A stretch of 64,000 nucleotides of DNA from Micromonospora sp. RP3T. Lineage in GTDB: Bacteria > Actinomycetota > Actinomycetes > Mycobacteriales > Micromonosporaceae. This document shows, piece after piece, positions 34,901-42,043 of the stretch. The notes beneath the pieces are model-generated. The model made no database searches. It had not been told where the DNA came from and was given only the letters and a program-made list of their open reading frames with translations. The stretch spans positions 103,673 through 167,672 of the forward strand of contig NZ_PYPS01000012.1 in the NCBI RefSeq assembly GCF_003027925.1. Direction: 5' to 3'. Position numbers and translations under genes: made by a program. The stretch's first letter is position 1. Each line of letters opens with the position of its first letter.

Positions 34901-36985
34901 GCCCCACTCGGCTGCTGCCAGCGTGGCGTCCACGCGGCCGTCCGCCAGAGCTCGCTCAGCTGTGGCGGTGATGGCGTGGGCAGCGTCCACGGCGGCGTCA
35001 TGGGCCGCTTGGGCTTGGCGTGCTTGTTCGTCGACGGTCGTATGGTTGATGTTGGCTTGCGCCTGCGCGTTTTCCAGGTCACGTTGGGCCTGGTCGGCGA
35101 CTTGTTCGGCGCTCTGTCGAGCTTGCGCGGCCTGGTGAGCCGCGCCCTCGGCAGCGTGTACGAGGCGGGTGCCGTGCACGACGTCCTGTTCCCGGGCTGC
35201 CAGGGCGATGCGTTCCCGTGTGGCGGTCCCGGCCTCGTGCAGCCAGGCAAGCAACCGGTCGGGGGCGATCCGGTCCTCGGCTTCAGTCGTCAGGTCAGCC
35301 GGGACGGACGGAAGCTGCGCCCGGTGGTTGTCCCATCGGTCCAATTCGTCGAGTAGGTCCTGCTCGGCGGTACGACGTTCGGCGCGGGCATCGCCGGCGC
35401 GGTCGGCGGCACGGTCCTGGGCCTCCTCGGCGGTGCGGAGATGCCCGGCCTCGCTTCGTTGTTCGATCTGTGCCAAGTCGTGCTCGTGCAGCGTCGTGTC
35501 GATGCCGTTGAGGGTTGTCGTGCGCGTCTCGATCCAGCCGCGGGGTGTTTCGGCGATCTGGGCGAGGTCAATCTTGGGTGGGTCCTGGTTGAGGCTGTTG
35601 GCTGCCGTGAGGTGTTCGGTGACCTCGGCGAGACGATCGACGAATGCGTGCGCCCCGACGTCGGCGGCTGTCGCGCGTAGCCGCGAGCCGATCCCGGTCA
35701 GATGGCGCTGACTGTTGCGGCACTGATCCGCGGACTCCACCGCTTGCTGGGCGGCGTGTTGCGACTCTTCCTGCAGGTCCAGGCCGGCTGCTTCCAGCTC
35801 GGATTGCTGCTTGCGTAGATCTGTGAGGCGTTCTTCGAGATGTGGGAGCTGGGCGCCGGCATGGTCACGCAGCGCGTCTTCGGCGGCTTGGAGCCGGCCG
35901 CGGACACCGGCGATCTCGCCGCGCAGTTCCTCGCGCCGGGCCTGTACCCGCGCCGCCTGTGCCTGCGCCTCCAACAGCTGCTGCTCGGCGGTGCGCGCTT
36001 CACGGGCGTGGTCGTCGAAGACCGTCTGGGCATTCGCCAGTCGGGCGGCTTCCTCGGCGATGATCGCGTCGATGTAGCGCTGGTATTGCTGCTCCGATTG
36101 TTCCAGCTGTCGAATCTCGGCGCGGGCTTGCTTCAGTTGCGCTTCAAGATCGGCGATGCGTTCCATGGTGTCGGCGATGAACTGCAACGCGCGAGGATCT
36201 AGCGCCGGAAGCGCCTCGGTCAGCACCGCGCGCATCTGATTCGGGGAGATCGCCTCTGCGGTGCGGACGCTGCGCAGGCTGCGCAACACTCCGACGAGAG
36301 CGTCGAACTGCACCGAGTCCAACGGCGCGAACAGCGTCGTGCGGATCGCGTCGCGGTACTGGTTCTCCTCGTTAAGGTTCACATAGTCCCGGACTTTCAT
36401 GGTGAGACGGTCGTGGGAGGTGAACAGTCGGCCGTTCGCGGCGGCAACCTGCTCGGCGAGCCCTTCGATCGGTATCGGGTCTCGCTGTCGGGCGAGGAAG
36501 AGGTCGGTGCCGACGCGGCCCGGCGTGATGAAAAACGCCTTCTGCAAGCCGCTGCTCTGCGAGCGTAGCCACAACCCGGTCGTCAGGTAGCGAACGTCAC
36601 CGGTGCCGCTGTCGCGGTAGCCGTACTCCAGCCACCACGCTCCGGTGCGGTCCTCCTTGGCGTTGCGGTCGGTGTGCCGGTCGATCAGCGTGCCGACGGC
36701 CTCACCAGACACCGACAGCGCCTTCTGCGACACCTCGCCGTCGAGCAGTACGGTGACCAGCATCGAGGCGGTCAGGGACTTGCCGGATCCGTTTGGCCCG
36801 GCCAGCGCCAGCCAGCCGTCGGCGAACATGAGCGTCTCATCGGTCCACGCCCACGAGTTCACCGCACCGGCCCGGGTCGGCTGCCACCTATCGGCAGCGA
36901 TCGGTCCGTCGTTCCAATCCGACACCGGGCCGGCGGTGTCGTGGCTTCCGGTTGGCTGTCGGCCCGGGTGCGCGATGAGAGTCAC
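31982..36985 (-). CDS. jetC: Wadjet type III JetC (TIGR02680, SMC-like ATPase)
   Basis: 1667 residues from a GTG at 36985 that overlaps the jetB stop (GTGA) and has GGGAGGAG upstream. N-terminal Walker A GPNGSGKS is at residues 63-70. Very long coiled-coil arms (about 330-800 and 1000-1500: repeated Glu/Arg/Ala/Gln heptads) surround a hinge-like centre. The C-terminal signature LSTGESRLATMLPLL and Walker B RLLSIDEIDAAFDD lie at about 1540-1580. This is the architecture of the condensin-like motor of Wadjet, which extrudes loops on small circular plasmids. Longer than the roughly 1350 residues I recall for TIGR02680, so the coils may be extended. Confidence 0.88.
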   Translation of the reverse strand: MTLIAHPGRQPTGSHDTAGPVSDWNDGPIAADRWQPTRAGAVNSWAWTDETLMFADGWLALAGPNGSGKSLTASMLVTVLLDGEVSQKALSVSGEAVGTLIDRHTDRNAKEDRTGAWWLEYGYRDSGTGDVRYLTTGLWLRSQSSGLQKAFFITPGRVGTDLFLARQRDPIPIEGLAEQVAAANGRLFTSHDRLTMKVRDYVNLNEENQYRDAIRTTLFAPLDSVQFDALVGVLRSLRSVRTAEAISPNQMRAVLTEALPALDPRALQFIADTMERIADLEAQLKQARAEIRQLEQSEQQYQRYIDAIIAEEAARLANAQTVFDDHAREARTAEQQLLEAQAQAARVQARREELRGEIAGVRGRLQAAEDALRDHAGAQLPHLEERLTDLRKQQSELEAAGLDLQEESQHAAQQAVESADQCRNSQRHLTGIGSRLRATAADVGAHAFVDRLAEVTEHLTAANSLNQDPPKIDLAQIAETPRGWIETRTTTLNGIDTTLHEHDLAQIEQRSEAGHLRTAEEAQDRAADRAGDARAERRTAEQDLLDELDRWDNHRAQLPSVPADLTTEAEDRIAPDRLLAWLHEAGTATRERIALAAREQDVVHGTRLVHAAEGAAHQAAQARQSAEQVADQAQRDLENAQAQANINHTTVDEQARQAQAAHDAAVDAAHAITATAERALADGRVDATLAAAEWGRQVAEWRAGLVHLDGRTVNLPDDPDAIDLRQPFLDLERAHSAAVSGLQRAIAEAGRAVDEARQRVSGIEDELDQARRQLPVPPAPPWRSPRDPGRGVPLWAAVAFAEHVSAEQADRIEGALLTAGLLDALITGDRLVGDGDLVLAGDRPVVGQSLADILVAENGSGADPRHVEWLLQAVAIDLAGSDLSIGHLRTGNVIASAPPNYRATFIGRTARERARLALVADLEQRLATARQGLDAETQRVEHLEAAVRASRRERDDFPPAEVVATAREQVSQLQLGVAKAQQHTTQALATAAAQLTGLLAEFDAARTAIDRTVETARRRREEAAGALGRSRQSESDAGDALTTAREELAEATERRNEARTAQQLCAAEEQRFPDVEQLRRTTRDEDAAERDEAAARASVDEHRHRHRQASDRARTALRALHTAATLPDGTILPTDREVLRRHRDLVATLLQQIEAWQSAGQRTLDLLATAQREQRTAGRVAGRFQKAVAAADQIRLTAEELDARMEQTRALYGAEYAELRQTKDRLADDLTDKLAEVEQREAEFRTHDNAAVAATTTLDKIAPRRREADQHRTDCFDRMCLLITHGFAEVPETLPRDSDNRPANLTAALTWSRQLLAGKPTTSARLDTLRIARERVQKQLESTMRSVNQALAEFDQQLDSTTLEGTEWRRITLAAPNAAVGEDLRQAAETLRATAEGLERDLRQDVKATLKTSMFTQLRRDIQTRREAARELVRQIRATLENVRTGVARVGVQVDWKVRDDGNSQQMVALLKAPPSDEVFDQMYEILRERMEDAGEETWADRVAHTFDYRSWHQWEISVTHSSFGADQFKPVNARSNPLKGLSTGESRLATMLPLLAAAWSMYSGDTYHGPRLLSIDEIDAAFDDRNLRQILTLLRTWDFDVLATTPTIAPLIKREAQHVVVHEVITDGRHRVTVPWLWKGSGEPTPLPLAAPTADTTPGRTLTDAG

Positions 36986-38265
36986 GCTGGCTCCTCCCTC
37001 GTGTCCGAGTCGGCTTCTGTGCGGTGCCGGCCCGGGCGAGCGGGCTGGCCATGCCGTGCCCGCACGCGCCACAGGTGCACGCCCGGTGTGATCTGCCACC
37101 GGTCTTCGTCGCCGGTGACCCGGAGCAGGCCGGCGGTAACCAGTTCCCCGGCAGCGGCCCGGGCCAGGACGGGCAGTCGTTCGGCATAGCCGGCCGCCCA
37201 CCGCGGCATGTCTCGGCGGATCTCTTTGAACAATGTCGTGACCTCACCGGCGGTTACCTCGGACGCGCCGTGGTGCGGCAGGTGCGACAGCAGGGCTAGC
37301 GCACCCTGCCGCTCTGTCTTGCGACCCTGCGGGAAGTCGAAGTCAGAGGCGGTTCCCGTCGGGTCGGTGATCTCCCACCAGTCGCGGCGCACGCTGGCGA
37401 CAAGCCCCAGCGCGGCGGCGATGTTCAACGCGCGTTCCCGGCCGGTCGAGGTGGCGAGGTAGCCGACCGGGTTTGGGTCGTCCTGCGGGTCAGCGGCGGG
37501 GTCGTCCGCCACCCGCCGTAGCGCGGTCAGCCGGCGCCCCTCCACGCTGGCCTGCCGTTGCGCGATGGCGTCCGGCTCGGCGTCCGGAAGCGAAGCCGCT
37601 GTCAGCGTGGCGACGTGCTGACTGGGAGCTCGGCTGCTCAACGACAACAGCGTCGGCGACAACGAGGCGAACTTGTTGGCGAGGCTGTCGCGGTCAGCGG
37701 TGATGAACACCTCCGCGTTCTCGTCTGTCACCGCCCGGTCCAGGTCCGCGTCAACGCTGATCTCCCCGTCGATCTGCAGCAGCTTGATCGCATCTACGAT
37801 GTTCGCCCGTGCGGCCTGTGCTTCACGCTTGCTGACCCCGTCCGCTGCCACGATCTGGAAAGCCGGTAGCCGACCTGTGGCCGTCTCGGCGGCGCACACC
37901 TGAGCCACTGACTGCAACAGCTCGCGCAGGCTGATCCGCGGACGCCGCCACAGCTGTTCACAGACCAGCGCGGCCAGCACCAGCACCTGAGCGGGAGCCA
38001 ACTCGCCTCGTCCGCTGCGCCGCTGCAGCCGCGGTCCGCGATCCCCGGGAACATCGTCACGGCGCTTATGCAGGCGCGCCATCCCACCAACGTCGTGAAT
38101 GTGCAAGGTCCACCCTAATTCCGTCCGGAAGAAGTCGGTGATCTCCCGCCGGCCGCGCAGCACCGCTCGGTAGCGAACCGGATCTTCGGCCGAAGAGATC
38201 CGGCAGGTGAGGATCAGGTGGCGTGCCGCGTCGGCGAGATCCGGGTCGAGAAGCCGCTGGGTCAT
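36982..38265 (-). CDS. jetB: Wadjet type III JetB (TIGR02678/DUF2398)
   Basis: 427 residues. Start ATG at 38265 overlaps the jetA stop (ATGA). The N-terminal RYRAVLRGRREITDFFRTELGWTLHIHDVGGMARLHKR is typical of DUF2398, followed by winged-helix-like regions and GRERALNIAAALGLVASVRRDWWEITDP. DUF2398 proteins are the KITE-type (MukE-like) subunits that bridge the kleisin and the SMC-like heads. Overlaps jetC by four bases; all four genes are tightly coupled. Confidence 0.85.
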   Translation of the reverse strand: MTQRLLDPDLADAARHLILTCRISSAEDPVRYRAVLRGRREITDFFRTELGWTLHIHDVGGMARLHKRRDDVPGDRGPRLQRRSGRGELAPAQVLVLAALVCEQLWRRPRISLRELLQSVAQVCAAETATGRLPAFQIVAADGVSKREAQAARANIVDAIKLLQIDGEISVDADLDRAVTDENAEVFITADRDSLANKFASLSPTLLSLSSRAPSQHVATLTAASLPDAEPDAIAQRQASVEGRRLTALRRVADDPAADPQDDPNPVGYLATSTGRERALNIAAALGLVASVRRDWWEITDPTGTASDFDFPQGRKTERQGALALLSHLPHHGASEVTAGEVTTLFKEIRRDMPRWAAGYAERLPVLARAAAGELVTAGLLRVTGDEDRWQITPGVHLWRVRARHGQPARPGRHRTEADSDTREEPA

Positions 38266-39809
38266 GCGGCGCCCTTCGTCATCACGACCTGCGGATCTTG
38301 GGCGGCTTCGGTCGGGGTCACGGTGATCAACAGTTCCGGCGCCACCAGGGTCCCTTCGGCAAGCCGGACCGGCAGGTGGGTCTCGGGGCGGCCCAACCGG
38401 ACCCGGACGACCACGCTGGCACCCTCGGCATGGACTTCGCCGTATCCGGTGGCGGCATCGATCGTGTTGCGCGCAGCTTCGATCGCGCCGAGCAGGATCA
38501 CCAACGCCGGTGTCGCCAGACCGGTGAAATAGCTCAGCGGCACTTCGCCGTCGGTGGCCAGCAACGCGCTGAAGCGCCGCCGGTTCGCCGCAGTGGCGGC
38601 GGCCTTCTCCAGAGCGGCAGCCCGGGCAGCACCGGCGTCCGGGACCTTGCGGGGACGGCCGCTGGAGCGACCGACGCGTTCGTGCTCGCGCAGGATCACC
38701 TCCACCTGGTGCCGGCTGATCCCACCGGCTGCCGGGGTGGCGTGGGCGACGTCTTCTTCGGCCGTCCCGACGACCGCGTGCACGGCAGGCCATTGGCCGA
38801 ACGCGGCCGCGTACACCCGGCGGGCAGCCTCGTCGTCCGGCTGGGCGTACAAGCTGTAGGCGAGTTCCCGGAAGTCGGCGGCCAGATCCGAGCCACGCCG
38901 CAGGGCTGTGTAGCGTCGATCGATGGCCACCAGGAGGGTGTGCACGGCGCCGGCCGCCGAGGAGATCAGCCGCTGCACCGAACCCGAAGGGGCGAACCAG
39001 GCGGCAAGGTCGGACAGCCGACGCACCCGCTCGTCGATCCAGTCCTGCTGATCGCGAGCGTCGAGCAGGCCCGCGTGCATGGCGGCGGTCTCGACCAGCG
39101 GCCGGTGCCCGGCCGACTCCAAGTCGGTCAGGGCCGCCTCGACCCGGCGCAGCGCTCGCCCATACTCGCGCGGGAACTGCCGCAGGGCCTCGATGACACG
39201 ATCACGGTTCTCCCCGAACAGCAAATCATCGGTGACGTCGGACTGCACCATCTGCGCCAGCGCAGCGTAGAAGTCGGCGGTGACACGCTGCATCTCGTCC
39301 AGCCTCGTCCGGACGTCATCCAGGTCGGTTGGCAGCAGCCCAGCGTCGGAAGAGAGATGCTCGATCAGATCACGGACCGTGCGTTCGACGCTGTCGAGAA
39401 GACGGCTCGGCAGTTGCAGCGCCCGCCGCGAGTCGACGACAGCCGTGCGCACCGCGGCCACCACGGCCCGGCCGATCTTGGTCAGCGCCCACGCCTCCTG
39501 CCGGCGGACCACCGCATCCAAACCCGCATTGAGCGCCGCATAGTCCCGGAATGGCTCGACGAGATGCGCGCTCGTCAGGTAGTCGAGCACCGTACGCAGC
39601 TCGAATTCGGTCACCTGGTCGCGGAAGCCGACGTCGCGCATCTGCGCGGCGATGTCGGCCGGCGTCGACATCGGAGCGCGTGTCGCCAACTCCTCCAGGG
39701 CTGCCAACACTGCCGTGTTGCGCTCGCGCGCCAGGTCCTCGGGTTGGCCGAAGCACCGCCACACGACCGGATCGATGTCCTGCCACCACAGCCGTGGCGG
39801 GTTCGGCAC
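38262..39809 (-). CDS. jetA: Wadjet type III JetA (TIGR02677/DUF2397, kleisin-like)
   Basis: 515 residues; first gene of the operon. Predominantly helical. An N-terminal winged-helix-like region (STPADIAAQMRDVGFRDQVTEFELRTVLDYLTSAHLVEP, then WALTKIGRAVVAAV), long central helices (RTRLDEMQRVTADFYAALAQMVQSD), and a C-terminal domain match the DUF2397 kleisin-type subunit (MukF-like) of Wadjet type III. An inverted repeat about 92 bases upstream (39901-39923) may be its operator. Family call is from pattern memory plus the operon context, not a search. Confidence 0.85.
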   Translation of the reverse strand: MPNPPRLWWQDIDPVVWRCFGQPEDLARERNTAVLAALEELATRAPMSTPADIAAQMRDVGFRDQVTEFELRTVLDYLTSAHLVEPFRDYAALNAGLDAVVRRQEAWALTKIGRAVVAAVRTAVVDSRRALQLPSRLLDSVERTVRDLIEHLSSDAGLLPTDLDDVRTRLDEMQRVTADFYAALAQMVQSDVTDDLLFGENRDRVIEALRQFPREYGRALRRVEAALTDLESAGHRPLVETAAMHAGLLDARDQQDWIDERVRRLSDLAAWFAPSGSVQRLISSAAGAVHTLLVAIDRRYTALRRGSDLAADFRELAYSLYAQPDDEAARRVYAAAFGQWPAVHAVVGTAEEDVAHATPAAGGISRHQVEVILREHERVGRSSGRPRKVPDAGAARAAALEKAAATAANRRRFSALLATDGEVPLSYFTGLATPALVILLGAIEAARNTIDAATGYGEVHAEGASVVVRVRLGRPETHLPVRLAEGTLVAPELLITVTPTEAAQDPQVVMTKGAA

Positions 39810-40275
39810 GCAGTTCCTCCCAGACGACCGTTACCTACCGCGCCCTCGTCGCGGCACTCACCAACACTTCCTCGCTACTCTCCGAGACGCACCAGTGACC
39901 GAAGACGTAAGATTACGGTCTTCAGGGGTCGAAGCGTAGCCCTGGGGACAGGAATCGACAGCCGTGTCGTTGGCGGCTGGCCTCTCGCGAGCGCTGCGGC
40001 AGCGTGCGATATAAGCCGACCCGCGCCGGAGCCGCACGGCGGCGAGGAGCGGAAGCGGCGGGGCGGTAGCCGGGGTTGCCACGACCGTATCGCGGCAAAG
40101 ATGCACCTCGCCTGCGCCTGAGTCTTGGGCAGGAACCTGGTCCCGCTCATTCATACCTACCCGGCTTTGCTGTTGCGCGTGATCTTGATGTCGGCGGAGG
40201 TCGGTGAAGGGCCGGGAGAAGGCCGCCGAACGGATCGTGCCTCGTCGCGTACTGCCTGAATGTGATTGTTCGGTC
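39810..40275. other. intergenic region upstream of jetA and module 2
   Basis: 466 bases between the divergent jetA and second AbrB-like gene. It holds one inverted repeat (39901-39923) and otherwise nothing I can name; short frames crossing it have no recognisable features. Confidence 0.6.
39901..39923. promoter_or_regulatory. inverted repeat upstream of jetA
   Basis: gaagacgtaa...ttacggtcttc: 10-bp arms with one unpaired base around a 2-base centre. It is AT-richer than its surroundings and lies 92 bases before the jetA start codon. Candidate operator for the Wadjet operon. Confidence 0.45.
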
Positions 40276-40758
40276 ATGACACGACCTATCCGACCGAAGG
40301 AACACCTCGTCGGTCCACTCGTACCGGCTGCCCTGCCCGCGCGTCCGGGCCCAAGCCCGATGCCGATGCCCGCTCTACCGGCCCGAGTCTGCCCGTCGGC
40401 GATCACCGAGGCGCCCCTGTTGCTGTGGATGGCTCTTCCGGCACGCTGTGGCCGGGTGAGCGCGCAGCACCTCCTGCGCGCGTTGGGCTGGCCTCCGCAC
40501 CACCGCCTCGACATTCAGCCGCGTCACGGCATGCTCGTCATCTGCTCGGCCAGCGACGGCCGCCACCAGGTGGGCAGCCGAGGTGACCTACCCTTGCCAG
40601 CGAATGCCCGGCACATGTGCCGCATCGAGCCCGGTCAACCCGTGCTGCTCGCCGCCATCGTTAGGCACGACCTGGTCGTCGTGCATCCCGTCAGCACCGT
40701 CGTACGCCTGCTCGCCGACCTGCACACTCACCTGGCGGGAGCCGGCGATGACCGCTGA
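40276..40758 (+). CDS. AbrB/MazE-like protein upstream of integrase (module 2)
   Basis: 160 residues from the ATG at 40276 (an in-frame upstream start at 40204 is possible). Homologous to the module 1 protein over its C-terminal half: VSAQHLLRALGWPPHHRLDI, LPLPANARHMCRIEPGQPVLLAA, DLVVVHPVSTVVRLLADLHTHL. It resembles an AbrB-type swapped-hairpin DNA-binding domain. Overlaps the integrase gene by 11 bases. The N-terminal 60 residues are Pro-rich and not shared. Confidence 0.72.
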   Translation: MTRPIRPKEHLVGPLVPAALPARPGPSPMPMPALPARVCPSAITEAPLLLWMALPARCGRVSAQHLLRALGWPPHHRLDIQPRHGMLVICSASDGRHQVGSRGDLPLPANARHMCRIEPGQPVLLAAIVRHDLVVVHPVSTVVRLLADLHTHLAGAGDDR

Positions 40759-41818
40759 CCCCGCCGCCGTCGCTGCCGCTCGCCAGGTTCTGGCTCACCT
40801 CCGCGTCACGGTGACCGATCTGCAGTCTCACCCCGCGACGCCGTCCGTTGTGCCGACGGTCGCCGAGTACCTGCCCCGTGTAGTCGCCGCTGCCGGGCCC
40901 GGAGCGCGCCGTACCTACGGCACCTACTGGGACCGGATGGCCGCCGCCTGGCCCGAGCGGTCCTTGGACACCATCACCGCCAGCGACGTCGAGGCCCTGA
41001 AACAGGCGATGATCGCCAGCGCCGTGGCGCGGCGCAACAGCCGCAACGGCCGGCACGCGGGCGAACACGTCATCGCCGCCGCCCGCGCCTACTACCGACG
41101 GGCCATCGCCGACGGGCTGATCGACGCCTCCGCCAGCCCCGCGCACCGCGTCGCGAAACCCCGACGCCTACCCGGCACCCGCCGCGCGTTGACGGCACAC
41201 GAGCTGGAGGAGATCAACGCGATAGCGCGCACCAGCGGGAACGACGTCATCCTCGACGCGCTGCTCCTACGCCTGCACACCGAAACCGCATGCCGCCGCA
41301 GCGGCGCCCTGGCCCTACGGCTGATCGACCTCGATACCACCAACGGACTCGTCCGCCTCACCGAGAAAGGATCCACTGTCCGCTGGCAGCCCATCACCCT
41401 CGACCTCGCCGGACACCTGCGAGAGCACGCCGACGCTCGCGGCGCGGTCCTGCCGACCGACCCGCTCCTGCGCGCACGCAACGGCCACCCGATCACCAGC
41501 CGCCGCTACGACCACCTGTGGCAACGCTTGGGCGCGCGCCTGCCCTGGGTAGCCGTGCACGGCATCTCGACCCACTGGCTGCGCCACACCACGCTGACCT
41601 GGGTGGAACGGCACTTCGGCTACGGCATCGCCCGCGCCTACGCCGGACACACCGACAGCCCCGGATCCTCCATCACCACCTACATCAAGGCCGACCTGCA
41701 CGACGTCGCCAACGCGCTGTCCGCCATGACCAACCAGCCCCATCCACTGGCCCGGGTGGCAGATCACGGCGGTGCGGGGTCGCCGGTGAACCACGTCGCG
41801 TGGCCCACGTCCGAGTAG
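40748..41818 (+). CDS. tyrosine-family site-specific integrase (module 2, intact)
   Basis: 356 residues. N-terminal SAM-like/core-binding domain (about 30-110), then the catalytic domain with all six expected positions: Arg in ETACRRSGAL, Lys in TEKGS, His and Arg in THWLRHTTL, His in AGHTD, and the Tyr nucleophile in ITTYIKAD. Highly similar to the frameshifted integrase at 28162-29240 but uninterrupted, so it is the only integrase in the island that could mobilise it. Start ATG at 40748 overlaps the AbrB-like gene. Confidence 0.92.
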   Translation: MTADPAAVAAARQVLAHLRVTVTDLQSHPATPSVVPTVAEYLPRVVAAAGPGARRTYGTYWDRMAAAWPERSLDTITASDVEALKQAMIASAVARRNSRNGRHAGEHVIAAARAYYRRAIADGLIDASASPAHRVAKPRRLPGTRRALTAHELEEINAIARTSGNDVILDALLLRLHTETACRRSGALALRLIDLDTTNGLVRLTEKGSTVRWQPITLDLAGHLREHADARGAVLPTDPLLRARNGHPITSRRYDHLWQRLGARLPWVAVHGISTHWLRHTTLTWVERHFGYGIARAYAGHTDSPGSSITTYIKADLHDVANALSAMTNQPHPLARVADHGGAGSPVNHVAWPTSE

Positions 41819-41827
41819 GGGCCAATA

Positions 41828-41875
41828 GCCGCGTGCGGTGCCGGGCGAGCCAGCTCCGACCGCACCGCACGCGGC
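41828..41875. terminator. strong bidirectional hairpin
   Basis: Perfect 14-bp arms (gccgcgtgcggtgc at 41828-41841 and gcaccgcacgcggc at 41862-41875) with a 20-base loop. It lies 10 bases after the integrase stop, between convergent integrase and FG-GAP genes. Confidence 0.75.
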
Positions 41876-42043
41876 GAGGTGGTCGGACCGGCCGTGCAAC
41901 CGCAGCGCGACCTCCGCTCTGCTCCCCCTCGTTGCCTCTGACCGCAGATACCTACTTACGGATGAAAGCGCTCAATGGATTAGGCGGAAGATCCGGTGCC
42001 TCGATACCTTACCTCGAGACACCGGACCGATTTCCTGGTTGTC

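Noticed and set aside
38223..40121. 632-residue plus-strand open frame opposite jetA
   Set aside because: Composition and lack of motifs indicate an antisense shadow; jetA has family features and overlaps jetB properly.
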